Below, one piece after another: positions 7,779 through 13,212 of a stretch of DNA of 16,905 nt. The stretch's first letter is position 1. Each line of letters begins with the position of its first letter. This DNA is from VAUL01 sp964603155 (GTDB lineage Bacteria; Desulfobacterota; Desulfuromonadia; Desulfuromonadales; BM103): contig CAZRTZ010000057.1 of the NCBI GenBank assembly GCA_964603155.1, forward strand, positions 1-16,905. The letters run 5' to 3'. The notes beneath the pieces were generated by a model that saw only the letters and a list, made by a program, of their open reading frames with translations, did not search any database and was not told the DNA's origin. The translations under genes were made by a program, and so were the position numbers.

Positions 7779-8252
7779 ATGAAAATTCTTGTTGCTGAAG
7801 ACGATCCCAGTTTCCGGCGGCTGTTGCAGGAGAAGCTGGGCAGGTGGGGATTCGAGGTCATCGTCGTCGCCGATGGTACGGAGGCTCTGCAGATCTTGCA
7901 AGCCGAAGGAGCCCCCTGCATCGCCTTGCTTGACTGGATGATGCCGGGGATGGAGGGGGTGGAGGTCTGTCGGAAACTTCGGGAAAAACCCGGCCAGCCC
8001 TATACCTACATCATCCTGCTGACATCCCAGCAGCGGGACGAAGATCTTGCCATCGGCATGGAGGTTGGTGCGGACGACTACATCACCAAACCCTTCAAGA
8101 ACAATGAACTGCGCTTGCGGCTGCGCGCCGGGAGACGCATCGTCGAACTGCAGCAGGAACTGATCGAGGCCTTCCGGACCCTGGCCCCCGCCGACACTCT
8201 CCCCCACCCGTGGCAGCATGCCGGTATCCTCCGGATCCTGGCGAAAGAGTGA
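7779..8252 (+). CDS. CheY-like response regulator with an eroded GGDEF-type tail
   Basis: This 157-aa protein has a complete receiver: acidic pocket Glu7/Asp8/Asp9, phospho-acceptor Asp52 in LLDWMMPGMEG, Thr82 and Lys104 in ITKPF. It should take phosphate from the PAS kinase in the same cluster. After the receiver, an LRLRLRAGRRIVELQQEL helix leads into DTLPHPWQHAGILRIL. That tail lines up with the linker and first motif of receiver-GGDEF proteins (typically DPLTGLWNRxxILxxL), but the reading frame stops 3 residues later, and I see no GGDEF continuation in any frame downstream. The protein may have lost a diguanylate (or hybrid) cyclase domain. I chose ATG 7779, preceded by GAGAGGG; ATG 7746, overlapping the upstream stop, is the alternative and would add 11 residues. 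Confidence 0.88.
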   Translation: MKILVAEDDPSFRRLLQEKLGRWGFEVIVVADGTEALQILQAEGAPCIALLDWMMPGMEGVEVCRKLREKPGQPYTYIILLTSQQRDEDLAIGMEVGADDYITKPFKNNELRLRLRAGRRIVELQQELIEAFRTLAPADTLPHPWQHAGILRILAKE

Positions 8253-8337
8253 CGGCAATTCGCGGTCGGCCTCGGCCAGAGCCCGAGGCGGCCTCGCGCA
8301 AGGAACTCTCCGAATTTACCCGCTTCTCCCGGACGGG

Positions 8338-8667
8338 TTACCCCGGTTTGTAGTACATCAGCCGGCGGGCATACGGGGCGACCCGGTGCTCCAAAGCCCG
8401 GCACTCCTCCGCCATCAACGGTGTCTGCCGGGCAGCGGCCGCGTTCTCAGCCACCTGGGTCGGGTCGTCGCAGCCGATCACCACGGTGGACACCTCGTGG
8501 GCGAGGGCGTAGCGAATCCAGTCGCTGGCTTCATTGCACCCCGGCACCTGCAGGCCGAAGCCGCGGCAGAGCACCTTCATGCCGATGACTCCCAGGCCGC
8601 GACGGCGGGCTTCCGGCAGCACGCTCTGCGCGAAGCTGCGCCAGGCCGGCTCGGCCGGCGCCGGAAA
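8338..8667 (-). pseudogene. 5'-truncated aldo/keto reductase remnant
   Basis: On the minus strand, about 109 residues ending at TAA 8338 read as the C-terminal third of an aldo/keto reductase: LPEARRRGLGVIGMKVL, then IRYALAHEVSTVVIGCDDP, then ALEHRVAPYARRLMYYKPG. The N-terminal barrel with the catalytic Asp-Tyr-Lys-His set is absent. Upstream of about 8667 the frame stays open but turns into unrelated residues, where the promoter and riboswitch of the next operon begin. No start codon or ribosome site belongs to this fragment, so I regard it as a dead gene. It lies between the truncated receiver-GGDEF gene and the riboswitch, which marks this spot as rearranged. Confidence 0.75.
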
Positions 8668-8670
8668 AGG

Positions 8671-8700
8671 TTGACAAAGACGGCAGCGGGGTGATATCCA
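8671..8700 (+). promoter_or_regulatory. Probable promoter of the riboswitch operon
   Basis: A perfect -35 TTGACA (8671-8676) is followed at 16-18 bases by weak -10 candidates (GATATC at 8693 or TATCCA at 8695). Initiation near 8707 would give a transcript that starts about 20 bases before the riboswitch. The -35 sits exactly at the breakpoint of the aldo/keto reductase remnant. Confidence 0.5.
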
Positions 8701-8726
8701 CGAAAAACATCCGTTGACACGATAGA

Positions 8727-8798
8727 CGACAATACTCAACCATTCGCAAGAGTGGGGCGGAAAGCCTACAGGGTCTCTCTGAGACAGCCGGGTTGCCG
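8727..8798 (+). promoter_or_regulatory. GEMM-Ib-type cyclic-dinucleotide riboswitch aptamer (3',3'-cGAMP likely)
   Basis: P1 pairs CGACAA (8727-8732) with TTGCCG (8793-8798), with one A-C mismatch. P2 pairs CCATTC (8740-8745) with GAGTGG (8750-8755), capped by a GCAA tetraloop. The conserved GGCGGAAAGCC follows (8756-8766). P3 pairs GTCTC (8773-8777) with GAGAC (8781-8785), then AGCC. This order and many exact stretches (CGACAATACT, GGGGCGGAAAGCCTA, CTGAGACAGCCGGG, TGCCGAAATATC) match the Geobacter GEMM-I RNAs I remember as cGAMP-selective; the AATACT stretch, which holds the ligand-discriminating A in those RNAs, is kept. c-di-GMP binding or dual specificity remains possible. It lies in the leader of the L,D-transpeptidase/Lpp-like operon. 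Confidence 0.88.
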
Positions 8799-8834
8799 AA
8801 ATATCTAGGATATTCGGACCCGGCTTTTCTATTT
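8787..8834 (+). terminator. Intrinsic terminator overlapping the riboswitch (expression platform)
   Basis: GCCGGGT (8787-8793) pairs with ACCCGGC (8818-8824), and CCGAA-TAT (8796-8804, one bulged A) pairs with ATATTCGG (8810-8817), around a CTAGG loop. The tail is TTTTCTATTT (8825-8834). The 5' arm contains the 3' strand of riboswitch P1 (8793-8798), so aptamer folding and termination exclude each other. Ligand binding should favour read-through, making this an ON switch. Confidence 0.85.
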
Positions 8835-8863
8835 CCGGCTTGGCCAAGGGAACCTCGCAATCG

Positions 8864-10180
8864 ATGCGTCACCGTGTGATCCCGCCATTTTTGATCAACA
8901 GCCTCCTGCTCCTCCTGCTGGGAGTTGCCCTTCTGGCCCTTACCGGCTGCGCCGCGACGAAGGGGGGGTGGCTTTCCCCGGTTTATCCTGAACAGGCGAT
9001 CGAACGCCAGCGCTTCGCGATGGGCGACAGCGATGACGTGATTGGCCGGCTGGCCATCGTCAGGGCGACAGAGGGTGACACGCTTCCGGATCTGGCGCGG
9101 CACTTCAGCCTTGGCATCAACGCCATCCGTGCCGCCAATCCGGGGGTCGACCTGTGGGGGCCAAAGGAGGGCGAGCGCATCACCCTCCCCTTGACCTTCA
9201 TCCTGCCGGACGCCCCGAGAAGCGGGATTGTCGTCAACCTCGCCACCATGCGGCTCTTTCACTTCAAGGAAGCGAACGGCGCGGTGACGGTGACGACCTA
9301 CCCGGTCGGGGTCGGCACCAAAGAACGGCCCACACCGACCGGCCAGATGCACGTCGCCCGCAAAGCCTATCTGCCGACCTGGTATGTGCCGGCCTCGATC
9401 GCTGAGGACCATCGCAAGAAAGGGGAGCCGCTCCCTGCGCAGGTCCCCCCGGGTCCGGAAAATCCCCTCGGAGAATACGCGCTCTACTTGAGCAAGCCGG
9501 GCTACCTGATCCACGGGACCAACAAACCGGCCAGCATCGGCCTGAACGCCTCCAACGGCTGCCTGCGCCTTTACCCGGAGAGCATCGAGACACTCTATCG
9601 GGACACGCCGGTCAATACGCCGGTGCTCATCGTCAACCAGCCTTACCTCGTCGGGGAGCGGGACGGCGTGCTTTACCTGGAGGCGCATGCCCCCGCGGAG
9701 GGTTCCAACTCCGGCCAGGCGACCAGCCTCACGGGCCGCCTGATGGAATTCGAGCGTGCGTCGGGACGTGCGCTCGACTGGACCAAGGTCCGGCAGGTGC
9801 TGGCCGAGGCGCGGGGGATTCCCGTCCCCCTCCTGGAGTTGCGCCGGGGCGCTGCCAAAGCGCTGCCACCGGCCATGGAGATCGCGCACCCGGACACCCT
9901 GTACGGCAAGCCCGATCTGCCCGCACTGAGGCTGGATGCCTGGTATGTTCTGGCCGGCGAGTTGGAAGACGAAATGGAGGCGAAGCGGATGGCCGCCATC
10001 ATCAATCACCAGGGGCCGCCGATCCCGGCGCGGGTCATGGCCAGGCTGACCAGGAGTTCCGGCTACCGCGTCGTCGCCGGGCCCTTCAATGATGCCGGCG
10101 CAGCCAGGGGTGCGGCCAGACGCCTGAAAATCGATTTGGACCTGGACGGTATCGTAATCGAACCGGTCGGGAAGCTCTAG
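8864..10180 (+). CDS. L,D-transpeptidase lipoprotein (LysM-like, YkuD and SPOR-like domains)
   Basis: This is a 438-aa envelope enzyme. The signal peptide ends in the lipobox LTGC (Cys29). A LysM-like segment (about 65-108, EGDTLPDLARHF ... LWGPKEGERITLP) should bind peptidoglycan. The YkuD/ErfK domain spans about 121-258, with His217 in LIHGTN and catalytic Cys233 in ASNGCLRLY; the usual SHGC motif reads SNGC here, a known kind of variation. Residues 357-435 end in a SPOR-like unit (YRVVAGPFNDAGAARGAARRL). YkuD enzymes form 3-3 crosslinks or attach lipoproteins to meso-diaminopimelate. I chose ATG 8864, with AAGGGA at 8846-8851 (slightly far); a TTG at 8840 falls close behind the terminator. 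The riboswitch and terminator directly upstream should control it, with the Lpp-like gene 91 bases downstream. Confidence 0.9.
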   Translation: MRHRVIPPFLINSLLLLLLGVALLALTGCAATKGGWLSPVYPEQAIERQRFAMGDSDDVIGRLAIVRATEGDTLPDLARHFSLGINAIRAANPGVDLWGPKEGERITLPLTFILPDAPRSGIVVNLATMRLFHFKEANGAVTVTTYPVGVGTKERPTPTGQMHVARKAYLPTWYVPASIAEDHRKKGEPLPAQVPPGPENPLGEYALYLSKPGYLIHGTNKPASIGLNASNGCLRLYPESIETLYRDTPVNTPVLIVNQPYLVGERDGVLYLEAHAPAEGSNSGQATSLTGRLMEFERASGRALDWTKVRQVLAEARGIPVPLLELRRGAAKALPPAMEIAHPDTLYGKPDLPALRLDAWYVLAGELEDEMEAKRMAAIINHQGPPIPARVMARLTRSSGYRVVAGPFNDAGAARGAARRLKIDLDLDGIVIEPVGKL

Positions 10181-10204
10181 GCGGTCGGCGTCAGGCAACG
10201 GCGG

Positions 10205-10250
10205 GAGTTTGCCCGGCAAGGGCATCACCGGTGATGGCGACGACAAACTC
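10205..10250. repeat. Nested inverted repeats before the Lpp-like gene
   Basis: An outer pair GAGTTTG (10205-10211) / CAAACTC (10244-10250) encloses a perfect 14-base palindrome CATCACCGGTGATG (10223-10236). The structure ends 6 bases before the Shine-Dalgarno of the lipoprotein gene. It could be an mRNA stabiliser or processing hairpin that raises expression of the small lipoprotein, or an operator. No T-run follows. Confidence 0.5.
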
Positions 10251-10271
10251 AACCACAAGGAGAAACGCAGC

Positions 10272-10574
10272 ATGAACAACAGACTGATGGCAACTTTGAT
10301 GATGGTGATCCTGGCGGCCACGCTGACAGCCTGCGCAACCTCGCAGGAGATGGCGCAGGTTCAGGCCGAGCAAAAGCTGCTCGATGCCAAGGTTCAGCAG
10401 GCCCTGCAGGATGCCCAGGCCGCCAAGGCCTCGGCGGATGCCGCCAAGTTCAAGGCGGAAGAGGCCACGGCCCGCGCCGAGAGTGCGGAAAAGGCTGCCC
10501 AGGAACGGGAGCGGATCGCCGCAGAAAAGGCCCAGGCGGCTGAAGCCACTTTCCAGAAGTCGATGCGCAAATAG
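10272..10574 (+). CDS. Lpp/OprI-like alanine-rich coiled-coil lipoprotein
   Basis: This is a 100-aa small lipoprotein. The signal peptide ends at lipobox LTAC (Cys21). The mature part is almost entirely an Ala/Glu/Lys/Gln heptad-like helix (residues 25-95), without tryptophan or proline, as in Braun lipoprotein Lpp and Pseudomonas OprI. The C-terminus is SMRK: the last residue is a lysine after an arginine, as in Lpp (YRK) and OprI. In Lpp that lysine is joined to peptidoglycan by YkuD-type L,D-transpeptidases, and here one such gene lies on each side. The likely job is a trimeric tether holding the outer membrane to the wall. AAGGAGA (10257-10263) precedes ATG 10272 by about 9 bases. A longer in-frame start at 10209 would misplace the signal peptide. 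Confidence 0.85.
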   Translation: MNNRLMATLMMVILAATLTACATSQEMAQVQAEQKLLDAKVQQALQDAQAAKASADAAKFKAEEATARAESAEKAAQERERIAAEKAQAAEATFQKSMRK

Positions 10575-10641
10575 CCCCCCGCGCGGGCCGTCGGACTGTT
10601 ATCGAGCGGGAGACGGGGAGGAGGCAGGAGGCGCATCCTGT

Positions 10642-10663
10642 CCCCTCCCCCTCCCCCTCCCCC
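10642..10663 (-). repeat. C-tract repeat; G-quadruplex motif on the minus strand
   Basis: Runs of 4, 5, 5 and 5 C separated by single T give, on the minus (template) strand, four G-runs with one-base loops, a strong G-quadruplex pattern. It lies between the Lpp-like gene and the second YkuD gene. An imperfect hairpin (about 10617-10649) precedes it. It may slow transcription and lower expression of the downstream gene. Confidence 0.6.
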
Positions 10664-10737
10664 AAACCCTGCCCGAAAGCGATTCGACGACCATGCGGGA
10701 CGGGCGGGATCACGCCCACACCCCCGAAACGGCACGC

Positions 10738-11697
10738 ATGCACCCGATGGCTGAGCAACGGCCCTCCCCGGGAAGGCCGCTCGTCCTGATCTTCGCCGGC
10801 ATTGCCCTGACGGCCCTTGTGGCCAACGGCTGCACTCCTGGCCAAGGCGCTTTCCAGGCCAGGTCGGCCTTCGAGGAGGCGAGTGCCCTGTTTGGCCAGG
10901 GGCAGTACCAGGCCGCACTGGACCGCTATGCGCGGATTGCCGAAGAGCATCCGCTCACCCGGGACCGGGCGCTGTTCGAGATGGGGATCGTTCACGCCTA
11001 CCCCAAAAACGCTCAGCGCAACGACCTCAAGGCCGTCGAGTCCTTCGAGCAGCTCATAACGCAGTACCCGGACAGTGTCTACCGGCAGAACAGCCAGGCC
11101 ATGATCTTCACGCTCCAGCATGGCGCCATCAAGGACGCCACCATCGCCGCGCTGCAGGCAAACACCGCGGCGCTGCAGGAACGGCTCAAGGCCAGGGGAG
11201 ACGAAAATGCCGCCCTGCAGAGCCGGTTCGAGGCGCTGGACCGCAAGTATTTCGCGCTGGTGCTGGAAAAGGGCTCGGCTGACAGGATCGTGATCGAAAA
11301 GGCCGCCCGGCGGCTGACGCTGTTCGCAAAAGGCGAGGCCCTCAAAAGCTACCGCATCGCCCTGGGGGGAAACCCGGTCGGGCCGAAGGAGCGGCAGGGC
11401 GACAACAAGACCCCGGAGGGAACCTACCTCATCGATGCGCGCAACCGCGACAGCCGCTATCACCGGTCCCTGCACATCTCCTATCCGAACGAGGACGACC
11501 GGCGGCGAGCCAGGGCCCTGGGGGTCCCGCCGGGCGGCGACATCATGATCCACGGCATCAAGGACGGTTTCGCATGGGTCGGCGAGGCGCATGCCGAGGT
11601 GGACTGGACCCGGGGCTGCATCGCCGTGACGGATGAGGAAATCGAGGAGATTGAGCGCCTGGTCCCCGATGGCACAACCGTGGAAATCAGGCCGTAA
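10738..11697 (+). CDS. Second YkuD-domain (L,D-transpeptidase-like) lipoprotein with a TPR-like front
   Basis: The product is about 319 aa. A signal peptide ends at VANGC (Cys32 with this start). Residues 40-115 look like TPR-type helices (FGQGQYQAALDRYARIAEEHP), followed by a coiled coil (about 130-175). The YkuD domain covers about 183-319: PVGPKERQGDNKTPEGTY, His272 in IMIHGI, and catalytic Cys294 in DWTRGCIAVTDEEI. The SHGC motif reads TRGC, as in a common subgroup of ErfK/YbiS-like proteins. It should act on peptidoglycan at the inner leaflet of the outer membrane, perhaps coupling the Lpp-like protein encoded before it. The start is uncertain: ATGs at 10693, 10738 and 10747 are in frame and none has a good ribosome site; I chose 10738 for a normal signal peptide length. 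It lies 163 bases after the Lpp-like gene, same strand. Confidence 0.88.
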   Translation: MHPMAEQRPSPGRPLVLIFAGIALTALVANGCTPGQGAFQARSAFEEASALFGQGQYQAALDRYARIAEEHPLTRDRALFEMGIVHAYPKNAQRNDLKAVESFEQLITQYPDSVYRQNSQAMIFTLQHGAIKDATIAALQANTAALQERLKARGDENAALQSRFEALDRKYFALVLEKGSADRIVIEKAARRLTLFAKGEALKSYRIALGGNPVGPKERQGDNKTPEGTYLIDARNRDSRYHRSLHISYPNEDDRRRARALGVPPGGDIMIHGIKDGFAWVGEAHAEVDWTRGCIAVTDEEIEEIERLVPDGTTVEIRP

Positions 11698-11997
11698 CAA
11701 AAACCGCGAACGCCCCCAGAGCCTCAGGACCGCGAAGCCGGCTCAGGGACGCCGATGCACGCTATCCCGCCACCCCCCATCTGGAGCATCCCCTCAAACA
11801 CACCCACCTTAGCTTGACTGCGCCGGCGGCGTTCTGGCGCGCACGCCAACCCGGCCATGTCCGCGCTGGCCCTGAATCCGGCCTTTGTCTTCGCTGCCTC
11901 GGCACGCCTGCGCAAACCGTCCCGTACGGATAAGCCCGCACGCGAGATGGCCGCCGCAGAAGGGTCGAATCTGCCCGGCGGCTTCTTCAGACTCTGG
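11698..11997. other. 300-base convergent intergenic region
   Basis: The region lies between the ends of the second YkuD gene (+) and the patatin gene (-). Frames open through it on both strands, but their residues are low in conservation-like patterns and rich in Arg/Ala/Pro, as expected from GC-rich noncoding DNA. A GCGCC/GGCGC hairpin lies near 11820-11845, without a T-run. I see no RNA gene or mobile element. Confidence 0.4.
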
Positions 11998-13110
11998 TCA
12001 GGGGGGAGGAGCGGTGAGCCGCTTCGACGTGGTGGCGACCCCGTGCCGGGCAAAGGTCCGGGAGAAGGTCTGGTAATTGTGCCGCAGTTTGTCCAGGGTC
12101 AGGGTGTAGCCATGCTGCATGACCTGGGTTCGGGCAAGGCTCGACATCGGCCCCTGGAAAAAGAGCAGGGATTCGTCGCTTCCAGGCTCGATGAGGAGGA
12201 TGTCCGTGTCGGGATATCGGCTCCGGCAACAGTCGATGGCCAGACGCAGCTTCTCGCGGGCTTCGATGCGCTGGGTCTGCTCCCAGGAGAAGAAGACGCC
12301 CAGATCGGCGACCCTTGAGCAGTGCCCGTCGGAAAGTGCTGGCAGACAGGCTTGCTCCGGGTGGTTTTCAAAGGGGACACGCGGGTTGACGATGACGATC
12401 AGACGGGCGCCGCGCTCGATGGCAATATCCAGATGGGTGACCAGGCCGGACGAACCGTCGACATAGCTGCTGCCATTGATCTCGTAAGGGCGGAAAAAGA
12501 GCGGAATCGCGCACGATGCGGTGATCGCCTGGCAGACATGCATGTCGTTGAAGCCTTCGGTGCCGAAAACCACCCGGCAGCCGCGATCGAGATCATAGGC
12601 AGGGATGTAGAGTTCGCTTTTCAGCTCTTTGAAGCTGTCGCAGATCCCTTCGGCCCGGAAGGCCTCGCACAGGTAGTTGCGCATCGGCTCCAGGGAAAAG
12701 ATCCCGGCGGGGAATTGTTCCAGAAGCAGATGCGGCAGGTCGCGCGGATTGAAGACCCAGCGGTTTTGGCGATAGTTGCGGCGGACCTGCAGGAATTTGC
12801 GCGGCAACTGCGCAACGGTTCGAAACAGTATCCGCCAGTCGGGCTGGTAGATGTTGTGCCGGTGCCAATTGAAGACGCTGCGCTGCTCGTTGGCGATCGC
12901 GGCAAAAAGCCCGTGGGCGGGGATGCGCGCGGCCATGAGCGCGGCAATGACCGAACCGGCACTGATCCCCAGATAGATATCGAAGCGACTGGTCGAGAAA
13001 TTGCGCGAAAACAGCCGATCCAAAGCGGTCAGCGCACCGATTTCGTAGGCCGCGCCCATGATGCCGCCTCCGGTGAGGATGAGCGCGGTCTTGGAACGGG
13101 CGTCAGGCAT
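11998..13110 (-). CDS. Patatin-like phospholipase
   Basis: This 370-aa protein has the patatin layout. The oxyanion loop GGGIMGA is at residues 14-20, the nucleophile elbow GISAG has Ser50, and the second member of the catalytic dyad is Asp218 in YVDGSS, where the family more often has DGG or DGA. It should hydrolyse acyl chains from phospholipids or related lipids. There is no signal peptide, so it acts in the cytoplasm or on the inner membrane face. The gene is divergent from the fadE-type operon across an AT-rich promoter region, so it may release fatty acids that those enzymes degrade. ATG 13110 has only a distant GAGG upstream. The length is within the usual range for bacterial patatins. 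Confidence 0.9.
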   Translation of the reverse strand: MPDARSKTALILTGGGIMGAAYEIGALTALDRLFSRNFSTSRFDIYLGISAGSVIAALMAARIPAHGLFAAIANEQRSVFNWHRHNIYQPDWRILFRTVAQLPRKFLQVRRNYRQNRWVFNPRDLPHLLLEQFPAGIFSLEPMRNYLCEAFRAEGICDSFKELKSELYIPAYDLDRGCRVVFGTEGFNDMHVCQAITASCAIPLFFRPYEINGSSYVDGSSGLVTHLDIAIERGARLIVIVNPRVPFENHPEQACLPALSDGHCSRVADLGVFFSWEQTQRIEAREKLRLAIDCCRSRYPDTDILLIEPGSDESLLFFQGPMSSLARTQVMQHGYTLTLDKLRHNYQTFSRTFARHGVATTSKRLTAPPP

Positions 13111-13149
13111 AGGGGGGAGGCCTCAATCCGGTGAATTTCCTTTTTCACA

Positions 13150-13155
13150 ATTATA
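13150..13155 (-). promoter_or_regulatory. TATAAT -10 box for the patatin gene
   Basis: On the minus strand a perfect TATAAT lies 40 bases upstream of ATG 13110, with a TTATAC -35 candidate 18 bases further up. It sits in the AT-rich stretch 13135-13200, which stands out from the GC-rich surroundings. Confidence 0.5.
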
Positions 13156-13174
13156 TCAAAGCGTTTTTATCAAG

Positions 13175-13180
13175 TATAAT
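13175..13180 (+). promoter_or_regulatory. TATAAT -10 box for the fadE-type operon
   Basis: A perfect TATAAT lies 33 bases before ATG 13213, with only a weak -35 (TTATAT at 13151). The two divergent -10 boxes overlap each other's -35 zones, so the two promoters probably compete or share a regulator. Confidence 0.5.
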
Positions 13181-13212
13181 AATTAGTAGAACACCTCCGA
13201 AAAGAGGCCGCC

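Noticed and set aside
8714..8719. Second TTGACA as a promoter -35
   Set aside because: A -10 at the right distance would fall inside the riboswitch aptamer and shows no match; the copy at 8671 is better placed.
8531..10321. 596-aa minus-strand open frame
   Set aside because: Shadow of the L,D-transpeptidase gene and its riboswitch leader; no domain pattern, rich in Arg/Gly/Asp as expected opposite GC-rich coding DNA.
10450..11700. 416-aa minus-strand open frame
   Set aside because: Opposite the Lpp-like and second YkuD genes; no recognisable protein features.
11724..12053. 109-aa minus-strand frame beyond the patatin end
   Set aside because: Overlaps the patatin 3' end in another frame; Arg/Ala/Pro-rich with no ribosome site or motif.
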